A DNA stretch of 16,668 nucleotides from Bacteroidia bacterium (GCA_025450095.1 JANWID010000132.1:1-16668), one strand, 5' to 3'; positions 1 to 6,059 are shown, numbered from the stretch's first letter. Made by a program: numbers and translations. The notes: generated by a model from the sequence alone, not told the origin.

Positions 1-2
1 CG

Positions 3-269
3 GCAAATTGTGTTGGTTACACCTCATTCTTTGCAACTACATGCAACCACCTTTTAAACAAGTACAATCTTTCTGAGATCTGGACGGTTAAATCGCATAT
101 CGGACAGCTTTATTTTCTTGGTACAAATGCCCACCAATTCTTTAGTTCACAATTTTTCAAAGATCATGACTTTGCAACAATTGAAAATAAATCGACAGGA
201 CAAATATTTGCCGTTGACCCAACAGTACAGGACTATCTATTTATTGACTTTGTAACTTTCGACAAATAA
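3..269 (+). CDS. Transglutaminase-like (Cys-His-Asp) protein, C-terminal part
   Basis: The reading frame is open from the left edge and stops with TAA at 267-269, leaving 88 visible codons; the start lies outside the window. Visible residues fit the papain/transglutaminase-like fold. A Cys sits in an N-C-V-G-Y context at visible residue 3, where the catalytic Cys heads a helix. A His sits in DHDFATIEN at about residue 55, and an Asp in the strand AVDPT at about residue 72. The Cys-to-His and His-to-Asp spacings and the VDPT ending are typical of transglutaminase-like domains. Members of this superfamily are peptidases, amidases or cross-linking enzymes; the substrate cannot be told here. Only about 90 residues are visible, so the assignment is inferred from the triad and not from full domain coverage. 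It is followed by a large palindrome and then by the next gene on the same strand. Confidence 0.5.
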   Translation, partial: ANCVGYTSFFATTCNHLLNKYNLSEIWTVKSHIGQLYFLGTNAHQFFSSQFFKDHDFATIENKSTGQIFAVDPTVQDYLFIDFVTFDK

Positions 270-282
270 CAACAGAAAGATA

Positions 283-323
283 AGCTGCAGGTAATAGCCA
301 ATATGCCGCATTGGCCGGCAGCT
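283..323. repeat. Two-step imperfect palindrome between genes
   Basis: The outer arms AGCTGC (283-288) and GCAGCT (318-323) are perfect complements. So are the inner arms GCCAAT (297-302) and ATTGGC (310-315), around a 7-nt loop. The two stems are separated by 8 unpaired bases on the left and only 2 on the right. There is no T-run after it, so it is not a standard intrinsic terminator. It lies between a stop codon at 269 and a GTG start at 378. It could be an RNA hairpin at the 3' end of the upstream message or a folded single-strand recombination site. Confidence 0.6.
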
Positions 324-377
324 GTTTTAGAATTTTTATTAATTTGGTGCCAGCCTGGCATATATTAAACGATCACT

Positions 378-1370
378 GTGAACAGACCATTTATTGTAAA
401 TTTTCTGAGCGGACTAATCAACATTTTAACTTGTTTGGTTGCAGCAATAATTGTGCTTTACCGGCAAGACTGGTTTGGCAAAGGCGATATATACGCTTTT
501 ATTTTTTGGACTGTTCCACTGGCTGTTGCACTTAGCGTAGCTGGAAAGACGATCATAAATCTAATTCGGAGAAAGCACTTTTTGTTACGACTGCTTTTTA
601 TTATTCTGACTGCTGGTGTGCTTTCATTTGGTTGGGCATATTGTGTGGCTTTAGTTTTAGGACCCTGGATTAGTGCTTTTAGTATTCCAATTCTTTATTT
701 ATGGATTGGAGGTTCAATTCTTCAACTTCTGTTTCTTGACTGGCGTTTACCAAAACAGGCGGAAAGGTCAAAAGTTTCAAAGGTAATATCCGGACTGCTT
801 TCATTTCCGATGACATTAATTGTTGTAGTCATCGTTATGTATTTATTTTCTTTTACAAAATCATATTTGACCCGGCCGGAAAAAGAAACTTATCTAATTC
901 CAAATGACTTTGAAGGAGCGTTCAGAGTTATTTATGGAGAAAAATGTGGTATTATTCCACCTTTTGAAAACGACCGGAGAGTCTTAAATATCCCCGACAA
1001 TGGAATATTAATAATTCAACCGGAGTTTGAAGCCGGGACAATTGATCACGAATATTTCCTTGTTGACAAAATCGGAAATCGAAAAAAAATAAATATGATT
1101 TGGGATTACAAACAACGAACGACAGAATCACCTGGAGTATTATTAGGCGGCTCAGGAAGTATGGGAGGAGCCATGCCGGACGGAGGTTCATCAACTGAAT
1201 CTCCTTTAGCAATTCATTTCACAAACTTTACGGTTTTTAATAAAGACACAACGACAAGAGACGAAAAAGAAGAATTCAAATTTCAACAACGATTTGACTC
1301 AATAACAAACGCGTTAGTGGATGAATGCAGAAAGAAAATTAAAATTGAGGCAATTAATAAAATAAAATGA
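378..1370 (+). CDS. Multi-pass membrane protein with C-terminal DUF6843-like domain
   Basis: 330 residues. The N-terminal half has about five hydrophobic spans (near 8-28, 38-60, 70-93, 95-120 and 138-160), separated by short basic stretches such as RRKH. The stretch from about 170 to 235, beginning with YLIPNDFEGAFRVIYGEKCG and including IPDNGILIIQPEFEAGTIDHEYF, matches the pattern I know from DUF6843 proteins of Bacteroidota. That domain is a small beta-rich module starting with an I-P-x-x-(F/Y)-x-G motif, and its function is unknown to me. A Gly/Ser-rich patch (253-275) follows. GTG is the best start: the next in-frame Met is well inside the membrane region. The stop overlaps the ATG of the next gene (ATGA at 1367-1370), implying coupled translation. 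The domain call is from memory of the motif; the membrane topology is directly visible. Confidence 0.8.
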   Translation: MNRPFIVNFLSGLINILTCLVAAIIVLYRQDWFGKGDIYAFIFWTVPLAVALSVAGKTIINLIRRKHFLLRLLFIILTAGVLSFGWAYCVALVLGPWISAFSIPILYLWIGGSILQLLFLDWRLPKQAERSKVSKVISGLLSFPMTLIVVVIVMYLFSFTKSYLTRPEKETYLIPNDFEGAFRVIYGEKCGIIPPFENDRRVLNIPDNGILIIQPEFEAGTIDHEYFLVDKIGNRKKINMIWDYKQRTTESPGVLLGGSGSMGGAMPDGGSSTESPLAIHFTNFTVFNKDTTTRDEKEEFKFQQRFDSITNALVDECRKKIKIEAINKIK

Positions 1371-1933
1371 GAAAACTAATTGGAGCAATCAATATGACAC
1401 TTGATGGATTTTGCGACCATACAGCAATAAATCCAGATGAAGAAATACATCAACATTACACGGATCTGTTAAATAACGGAGGCACTGCTCTATATGGGAG
1501 GATAACGTATCAACTTATGGAATTTTGGCAAACACTGATAAAAAATCCTTCAGGGGAAAAATCAATGGATGACTTTGCTAAGGCTATCGATAAAATTCCA
1601 AAAATTGTCTTTTCACACAAGCTGAAAAATGCAGGCCCGACAGCTCTCGGATGGGAAAGTGCGAGATTAGCAAATCAAAGCATCGAAGAAGAAGTTTTAG
1701 AACTCAAACAACAACCGGGTAAAGACATTTTAGTTGGCAGCCGCAGCTTAATTATACAGCTGTTGAAACTTAATTATATTGATGAATTTCAACTCTGCAT
1801 TCACCCTGTTATAGTGGGAAAAGGTTTGCCATTATTTGAAAATATTAACGACAGGACTATTTTTAATCTCATAAAGACTAAATCCTTTAATGGTGGTGCA
1901 ATAATGCTCTACTATGAGCCAGCAAAAAGTTAA
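1367..1933 (+). CDS. Dihydrofolate reductase / RibD C-terminal domain family protein
   Basis: 188 residues, the normal length for the single-domain RibD_C family (YyaP/YwjB-like). It starts MRKLIGAINMTLDGF, the family's first beta strand and loop. It continues with LYGRITYQ (42-49), FSHKL (82-86), the dinucleotide-binding strand DILVGSRSL (120-128), and DEFQLCIHPVIVGKGLPLF (139-157), which is the most conserved block. Characterised relatives are NADPH-dependent reductases of folate or riboflavin precursors, but most single-domain copies have no known substrate and lack a riboflavin operon around them, as here. Cytosolic, with no signal peptide. It overlaps the upstream membrane-protein gene by 4 bp, so the two are probably one operon, though a functional link is not obvious. 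Confidence 0.9.
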   Translation: MRKLIGAINMTLDGFCDHTAINPDEEIHQHYTDLLNNGGTALYGRITYQLMEFWQTLIKNPSGEKSMDDFAKAIDKIPKIVFSHKLKNAGPTALGWESARLANQSIEEEVLELKQQPGKDILVGSRSLIIQLLKLNYIDEFQLCIHPVIVGKGLPLFENINDRTIFNLIKTKSFNGGAIMLYYEPAKS

Positions 1934-1960
1934 ATCGTATAATAAGAAAAAATCCACTTT

Positions 1961-2629
1961 ATGAAAATTAAATTCTTCATTTCAGCTTTTGCCCTAATTA
2001 CAACTTTATTAACCGGTAATGTTAAATCAGCATTTGGGGTTATTGATGTTGGTGTAACCGCAATAATACAGCCTACATGTTCAGTTGTCCCGGGAATTCC
2101 GCAATCAATCATTGTAGTTATTACCAATTTTGGAAATATCTCTTTGACAACAGTCCCTATTGGAGTATTCATAAGTGGAAACACACCGGCTGCATCGACA
2201 TGGAATGGTTCATTAGCGCCATTAACTTCTGATACATTTGAATTTCCCGTACAATTTACTTTCCCGGCCGGGCCATTTTCTCTTTGCTCATACACAATGG
2301 GGGCCGATGCAAATCCTTTAAATGACACCACATGTATTTCATGTAATGGTGTTTCAGTGTCAATCAATTCGCATCAGGATATTACGAAAAATAAAATAAT
2401 TACCTGGCCGAATCCTACATCAGGTAACTTTATACTAAAAATAGAGGATGCGGTAGCTTACAAAACTTCAATTACAATTACTGATATCCTGGGAAAAGAA
2501 GTTTGGAAAAGCGGTTTTCTTAAACCTGAATTTAATATTGATCTTACAAATGAACCAAACGGAGTGTATCTGATTAACCTGAAATCATCTTCCACCACTA
2601 TAAATTCAAAGTTAATTCTTGCAAAATAA
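1961..2629 (+). CDS. T9SS-exported CARDB-like protein
   Basis: 222 residues. An N-terminal signal peptide (charged MKIK, hydrophobic core to about residue 23) is followed by an Ig-like stretch of about 100 residues resembling CARDB/APHP domains: DVGVTAIIQPTC, then PQSIIVVITNFGN, and a closing DANPLNDTTC. That domain appears in bacterial surface proteins as an adhesion or spacer module. Residues 147-222 form a T9SS type A sorting domain: the WPNPTSGNF motif, the middle strand ITITDILGKEVW, and NGVYLINLK. The tail is read by the T9SS and is usually removed as the protein is attached to or released from the surface. Four cysteines between residues 40 and 128 could form disulfides after export. 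Short spacing (27 bp) from the previous gene allows co-transcription. Exact ligand unknown. Confidence 0.88.
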   Translation: MKIKFFISAFALITTLLTGNVKSAFGVIDVGVTAIIQPTCSVVPGIPQSIIVVITNFGNISLTTVPIGVFISGNTPAASTWNGSLAPLTSDTFEFPVQFTFPAGPFSLCSYTMGADANPLNDTTCISCNGVSVSINSHQDITKNKIITWPNPTSGNFILKIEDAVAYKTSITITDILGKEVWKSGFLKPEFNIDLTNEPNGVYLINLKSSSTTINSKLILAK

Positions 2630-2697
2630 TCTGTTCAAAATCTCTTTATGAGTATCACAAAGCCCGAAAACATTCGTGGCAATAGAACGAAACAGGC

Positions 2698-3561
2698 ATG
2701 AAACATCATTTTGGAGATTTATTATACAGAGAAGGCGATTATTGGACAGTGGTTCCAAACATAAAGAGGTTTGCATACTCGGCTGACGAAGTAATTGCAA
2801 ACAAAAAAAACGTAAAAATTCTGACAATTAGTAAATATCACAAAAACTGGAACCAGGTATTTGACTGCCCAAACATTGAAGAATTAACTTTGCACGATCC
2901 AGGTAAGGAACAAGTTCAGGCTATTCGTAAACTGACACAAATCAAAAGACTTAGAGTGACTTTCTTTCGTGCCAGCGACATTGAATTTATAAGTAACCTG
3001 CATCAAATAGATGAACTTATTCTTGAATATGTTTCTGGTTTCTCCGACCTGGCACCGTTGCGTAAATTGACAAAACTAAAATCTTTACATTTAGAGAACC
3101 TTCGCAGAGTTTCCAATTTTGACGGACTAAAGGGTATTAATAGCTTAAGATACTTACATATTGGTGGTACGCTTGACTGGAATCAACCTATTGAAAACTT
3201 TTCGTTTTTAGAAGGCTTACCAAATCTTGAAGTATTCACTTTAGGATTCATAATTAACAAGTCCGACTTTCCGGCTTTTCTTCCAATCTTAAAACTTAAT
3301 AAACTTAAGAAAATACATATCGGAACGGCCTCATTTAAAACAAAAGAATATGCTTTTCTGCAAGCTGCAATCCCGAATGTAGAGGGTAGTTCATGGGACT
3401 TATTTCGTGACTATGGAAATAATTTTGTGTTTCTTGGTAAACGAGCAGGCTTTGTCAGTACAAAAAGCCCTATAGCAAAAGAAAGATGCAATGAATTTAT
3501 AACGGCCTTTGAAAAAATGAAAAAAGATTCAGAAACAATAATCAAAAACTACATCCGCTAA
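2698..3561 (+). CDS. Cytosolic leucine-rich-repeat protein
   Basis: 287 residues with no signal peptide or membrane span. From about residue 37 to 208 there are repeats of roughly 22-23 residues, with hydrophobic positions of the form L-x-x-L-x-L. They are seen at VKILTIS, IEELTLHD, IKRLRVTF, IDELILEYV, LKSLHLENL, LRYLHIGG, LEVFTLGF and LKKIHIG. This gives a short solenoid with an N-terminal cap of about 35 residues and a charged, helical C-terminus (about 255-287). Intracellular bacterial LRR proteins generally act by binding a partner protein; the partner is not evident. The stop codon lies inside a hairpin (3555-3586), and the genes on either side are unrelated, so it looks like a stand-alone unit. 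Fold call is strong, function unknown. Confidence 0.85.
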   Translation: MKHHFGDLLYREGDYWTVVPNIKRFAYSADEVIANKKNVKILTISKYHKNWNQVFDCPNIEELTLHDPGKEQVQAIRKLTQIKRLRVTFFRASDIEFISNLHQIDELILEYVSGFSDLAPLRKLTKLKSLHLENLRRVSNFDGLKGINSLRYLHIGGTLDWNQPIENFSFLEGLPNLEVFTLGFIINKSDFPAFLPILKLNKLKKIHIGTASFKTKEYAFLQAAIPNVEGSSWDLFRDYGNNFVFLGKRAGFVSTKSPIAKERCNEFITAFEKMKKDSETIIKNYIR

Positions 3562-3586
3562 CAAGGGATTTATAAACTGTTAACGG
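3555..3586. repeat. Hairpin spanning the stop codon of the LRR gene
   Basis: Arms CCGCTAACA (3555-3563) and TGTTAACGG (3578-3586) pair at 8 of 9 positions around a 14-nt loop. The left arm contains the TAA stop of the LRR gene. No T-run follows, so it is not a typical intrinsic terminator. The 9-mer CTGTTAACG at its right end recurs at 7767-7775, again just upstream of a gene start. Confidence 0.55.
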
Positions 3587-3600
3587 AAATAATCAATAAA

Positions 3601-4125
3601 ATGAAAAAACAAATTAAAAAGAAGAAACTAATTAGCAAACAATTTTTTCAATTGTACATTTCTGTTCTAATAGTAACGTTTTGCCTTGCCTCCTGTAACA
3701 CTGCACCAGATAATAACAATAGTTCATTAAAAGATATCCCTGATAGTATTCCATATGATGAAAAGCAGCATGCTTCACTGGATTCTATTGTTAATTATTT
3801 ACTGAATGCGTCCGCTCAGGATTTTCATGACCACCTACCACCGGTTCCTGTTAATTTTCGAAATGTCCAGGTCCGAAATTTAACAGGACCAAATACAGAA
3901 AATCGTTATTTACTATGCGGTCAGTTTCTTTCACAGGAAAAACAAAGTAAAGATGAGTGGACTTCTTTTGCAACCATTAAAACATCAGCATATGAACAAT
4001 GGATTGGCAATAATTTGTCTTACTGCCAGGATTCCAAAGCAGTATCCTATAAAATTAATGACTTATCCTCTGAATTGAAAAGCCGGTTTGATGCCCTGAA
4101 TAACGTACCGCAATTGACCAAATAA
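3601..4125 (+). CDS. Predicted lipoprotein of unknown function
   Basis: 174 residues. A strongly basic N-terminus (MKKQIKKKKLISK) precedes a hydrophobic stretch ending in the lipobox L-A-S-C with Cys at residue 32. This should be cleaved by signal peptidase II and lipid-anchored. After the Cys comes an acidic, Asn/Ser-rich linker (TAPDNNNSSLKDIPDSIPYDE) and then a mixed domain of about 120 residues (DSIVNYLLNASAQDFHDHLPPVPVNF, then NRYLLCGQFLSQ, then EWTSFATIKTSAYEQWIGN). I do not recognise the mature domain. It has no large hydrophobic region, so it probably sits in the periplasm or on the outer membrane. A small membrane-protein frame follows 15 bp after the stop, in the same reading frame, and may be co-expressed. 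Confidence 0.8.
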   Translation: MKKQIKKKKLISKQFFQLYISVLIVTFCLASCNTAPDNNNSSLKDIPDSIPYDEKQHASLDSIVNYLLNASAQDFHDHLPPVPVNFRNVQVRNLTGPNTENRYLLCGQFLSQEKQSKDEWTSFATIKTSAYEQWIGNNLSYCQDSKAVSYKINDLSSELKSRFDALNNVPQLTK

Positions 4126-4140
4126 GACAATACATATCCT

Positions 4141-4443
4141 TTGAAACCATTACTTTCTTCACCTGAATTTTATTATTGGTATTTGATTCCTACGATTATA
4201 CAAATTGTTATGATTATTTTTTCGATTAAATTCACACTCAGAAAAAGGGTATTTCTAAATACATTCTTAACGCTTATGATTTTATTATTGACTGTTTTTT
4301 CACAGGTAATTCTTATTCAAATATTTTTCATGAGGTCATGGCCAACTTATTTACCACATTTTGTCACAGCAATTACTTTTGTATTTATTGCATTTCAATA
4401 TTTCAAATATGGGGCAAATATTGAAGCCCCGAAAAATCTTTGA
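4141..4443 (+). CDS. Small three-span membrane protein, TTG start
   Basis: 100 residues. There are three hydrophobic segments, near 11-30 (YYWYLIPTIIQIVMIIFSI), 38-62 (FLNTFLTLMILLLTVFSQVIL) and 70-89 (YLPHFVTAITFVFIAFQYF). They are separated by the basic loop KFTLRKR, and the tail is short and soluble. No family recognised. The TTG start is the only reasonable candidate near the upstream stop; the next in-frame ATG (4210) would remove most of the first span. The frame follows the stop of the lipoprotein gene directly in phase (TAA at 4123-4125), so the two are likely transcribed together. The hydrophobic pattern supports a real gene; the start is uncertain. Confidence 0.6.
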   Translation: MKPLLSSPEFYYWYLIPTIIQIVMIIFSIKFTLRKRVFLNTFLTLMILLLTVFSQVILIQIFFMRSWPTYLPHFVTAITFVFIAFQYFKYGANIEAPKNL

Positions 4444-4457
4444 AGCAGAATACTTCG

Positions 4458-4487
4458 TAAAGGGGAAATCTGTAACTTTCGTGCTCC
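4458..4487 (+). promoter_or_regulatory. Candidate promoter for the GNAT-OsmC pair
   Basis: This stretch contains TAACTTTC (4473-4480), one base off the Bacteroidota -7 consensus TAnnTTTG. It aligns without gaps to 5965-5994 (25 of 30 identical), the -7 region of the clear promoter upstream of the NTF2-like lipoprotein. No good -33 TTTG is seen at the expected distance, so it is supported mainly by the internal match. It would start transcription about 45 bases upstream of the GTG at 4531. Confidence 0.45.
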
Positions 4488-4530
4488 ATTGCCTGCCGGC
4501 CTTTGTATCCAAAAGTTATTTATCATAACT

Positions 4531-5136
4531 GTGAGTACTAAATTTGAAATACGATTAATATGTGAAACGGACACACAATCTGTTTTGGATATATACAAGT
4601 ATTATGTTGACCATACTATTATTTCCTTTGAGTACAATGCACCAACTCATGACGAATACCTGCAAAGAATAAAAACAAACACTGAAAAATATCCATGGCT
4701 GGTTTGCCTGCATAAGAATAATATTATTGGCTTTGCTTACGGAAGCACGCACCGCTACCGTACAGCATATCAATGGAGCCCCGAATCAACCATTTATTTA
4801 GCTCCCAATTTCCACACAAAAGGGATCGGAAGGGTTTTATACGAAACACTTTTTTCATTGCTGAAATTGCAGGGGTATTACAATGTGTTTGCCGGGGTGG
4901 GCTTGCCCAATGACAAAAGTGTTGGTTTTCACCGGGCATTGGGTTTTGAAGAAATAGGAGTTTTTAAAAACATCGGTTACAAACTGGGAAACTGGCATCA
5001 CACACATTGGTTTCAATTGACTTTGGCAGAACATAAAAGGAACCCTGTAACGCCTATATCATTAGAAGAAGTAATATCAACAAAAGTTTTTTTGACAATC
5101 CTTGAATCAGCAAACAATAAACTTTTAACCGTATGA
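4531..5136 (+). CDS. GNAT-family N-acetyltransferase (phosphinothricin acetyltransferase-like)
   Basis: 201 residues from GTG at 4531. This start puts the first family strand (KFEIRLICETDTQSVLDIY) at the N-terminus, as usual; the in-frame ATG at 4489 would only add an unconserved stretch overlapping the candidate promoter. The segment HTIISFEYNAPT (28-39) is the characteristic substrate-side motif of the PAT/YwnH branch. IIGFAYGSTHRYRTAY (65-80) and the acetyl-CoA pyrophosphate loop H-T-K-G-I-G-R-V-L (95-103) follow. NDKSVGFHRALGF and GNWHHTHWFQL complete the fold. Homologues acetylate the amino group of phosphinothricin or methionine derivatives; the substrate here is unknown. The C-terminus, after about residue 165 (PVTPISLEEV onward), is longer than in most relatives. 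The stop overlaps the next gene's ATG by 4 bp. Confidence 0.9.
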   Translation: MSTKFEIRLICETDTQSVLDIYKYYVDHTIISFEYNAPTHDEYLQRIKTNTEKYPWLVCLHKNNIIGFAYGSTHRYRTAYQWSPESTIYLAPNFHTKGIGRVLYETLFSLLKLQGYYNVFAGVGLPNDKSVGFHRALGFEEIGVFKNIGYKLGNWHHTHWFQLTLAEHKRNPVTPISLEEVISTKVFLTILESANNKLLTV

Positions 5137-5606
5137 CACATGAGCACAATTACAAACTAACTGCTGTTTGGCACGGAAACAAAGGCGAAGGCACAAAAAA
5201 TCTTAAAGCGTATGACCGCAGCCACACAGTCACCATACAGGGCAAACCGGAATTGCATCTTACAACCGACAATCCTGCTGCTGGCGATAAATCCAAACTC
5301 AATCCCGAAGATTTATTGGTGACGGCTATCGCATCATGTCACATGCTTTCGTATTTGTATGTGTGTGCGCTGGAAGGAGTTGTTGTTACTGATTACATTG
5401 ACAACGCAACAGGAATTATGATTGATTATGGCGATACAGGCGGACATTTTAAGTCAGTAACATTAAACCCAAAAGTAAAAGTGACTGATCATTCCATGAT
5501 TAAAAAATCAATAGAGTTACATCATAGAGCACATGCTATTTGTTATATTGCCAACTCCGTAAATTTTGAAGTGAAATGCAACCCGGTTAGTGATATAGAT
5601 GAATGA
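5133..5606 (+). CDS. OsmC/Ohr-family protein
   Basis: 157 residues, full length for the OsmC branch. The start motif YKLTAVWHGNKGEGT and the central stretch NPEDLLVTAIASCHMLSYLYV carry the first reactive Cys (69) at the head of the long central helix. The second (137) is in RAHAICYIANSVNFEV. Glu59, in the usual P-E-(D/E)-L-L motif, is also present. In OsmC/Ohr proteins the Cys pair reduces organic hydroperoxides, using dihydrolipoyl or other thiol donors, so a cytosolic peroxidase role is likely. It is probably translated together with the GNAT gene (ATGA overlap at 5133-5136). All expected catalytic residues are present; which peroxide it prefers cannot be read from sequence. Confidence 0.93.
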   Translation: MTHEHNYKLTAVWHGNKGEGTKNLKAYDRSHTVTIQGKPELHLTTDNPAAGDKSKLNPEDLLVTAIASCHMLSYLYVCALEGVVVTDYIDNATGIMIDYGDTGGHFKSVTLNPKVKVTDHSMIKKSIELHHRAHAICYIANSVNFEVKCNPVSDIDE

Positions 5607-5624
5607 TTTAAAAATAGCAAGCTT

Positions 5625-5753
5625 ATGATTTTTGGATGGATACCTTTTTTAATTATTTATTTATGGTGGTTGGTAAAAAAGAAGCCTCATAGGCAACAAA
5701 AGAGTTATGAATTTCCCTTATGCAATTTTTCAATATCGATAAAGCAGTATTAA
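5625..5753 (+). CDS. Possible 42-residue single-span membrane miniprotein
   Basis: An ATG 18 bp after the OsmC stop opens a frame of 42 codons. The N-terminal hydrophobic span (MIFGWIPFLIIYLWWLV, residues 1-17) is followed by a KKKPHRQQK stop-transfer-like basic stretch and a polar tail. This arrangement is what a real small inner-membrane protein would look like, and the position allows co-expression with OsmC. Against it: short AT-rich frames often look hydrophobic by chance, and no family is recognised. Confidence 0.3.
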   Translation: MIFGWIPFLIIYLWWLVKKKPHRQQKSYEFPLCNFSISIKQY

Positions 5754-5789
5754 AATTTCAACACGCTCTTTGACTTGGCATAAAATCAA

Positions 5790-5817
5790 GCCTGGATAAC
5801 AGGCAAAAATAGCCTGG
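5790..5817. repeat. Short hairpin plus repeated AGCCTGG
   Basis: GCCTG (5790-5794) and CAGGC (5800-5804) form a perfect 5-bp stem with a 5-nt loop. AGCCTGG then occurs again at 5811-5817, so either copy could pair with CAGGC. No T-run follows on the + strand. It lies in the 490-bp gap between the OsmC and NTF2-like genes. Confidence 0.4.
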
Positions 5818-5827
5818 TGGCGACAGT

Positions 5828-5939
5828 ACTCGTACTCATTCCGATTCTCATACTCACACTCACTCTCGTTCTCTTACTGTTTCAGAGCATAGAGCGAGTG
5901 TGAGAACGGGAACGAAATCGAGAAACAGGACGAGAGCGG
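5828..5939. repeat. Degenerate CTCxxT/A repeat tract forming a long hairpin
   Basis: The left half (5828-5873) is a near-continuous run of degenerate hexamers of the type ACTCxT/TCTCxT. The right half (5884-5939) is the purine-rich counterpart (GAGxxx units). CTCACACTCACTCT (5853-5866) pairs with AGAGCGAGTGTGAG (5891-5904) at 13 of 14 positions, and weaker pairing extends outward to 5845/5912. A second pairing, CTGTTTC (5877-5883) with GAAACAG (5922-5928), is mutually exclusive with part of the first, so alternative folds are possible. No protein-coding frame explains the pattern. It sits just upstream of a promoter. Confidence 0.65.
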
Positions 5940-5955
5940 AGTGCTTCTGTCTTCA

Positions 5956-5987
5956 TTTGGAACTTAAAGAGGGAATTTGTAACTTTA
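5956..5987 (+). promoter_or_regulatory. Bacteroidota-type promoter for the NTF2-like lipoprotein gene
   Basis: TTTG (5956-5959) is followed after exactly 20 bases by TAACTTTA (5980-5987). The consensus for the Bacteroidota housekeeping sigma factor is TTTG, 19-21 bases, TAnnTTTG. Only the last base of the -7 box differs. Transcription would start near 5993, giving an untranslated leader of about 100 bases that carries the palindrome at 6042-6059. Confidence 0.7.
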
Positions 5988-6041
5988 GTACTCCCCTACC
6001 CCACGGTTGGAACAGGTTCAAAAACTGAATTTGAATCCCGA

Positions 6042-6059
6042 TCCCGATAGTTATCGGGA
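6042..6059. repeat. Perfect palindrome in the predicted leader
   Basis: TCCCGATAGTTATCGGGA has 8-bp perfect arms around a 2-base centre; as RNA it would close as a shorter stem with a small loop. GATCCCGAT overlaps its left edge, so the CCCGAT half-site occurs twice (6037-6048). It lies about 40 bp before the ATG at 6097 and could be an operator, an RNA hairpin or a dispersed genomic repeat. Confidence 0.6.

Noticed and set aside
311..535. Open frame on the + strand overlapping the start of the DUF6843-like gene
   Set aside because: Different frame from the membrane protein, no domain, odd composition; overlaps coding sequence with a clear hydrophobic pattern.
1930..2367. Open frame of 145 codons on the - strand opposite the CARDB-like protein
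   Set aside because: It overlaps a well-supported + strand gene (signal peptide and sorting tail) along its whole length and has no recognisable domain.
5828..5939. CRISPR-like array
   Set aside because: Periodicity is about 6 bases, without constant repeats or spacers, and no cas genes are nearby.
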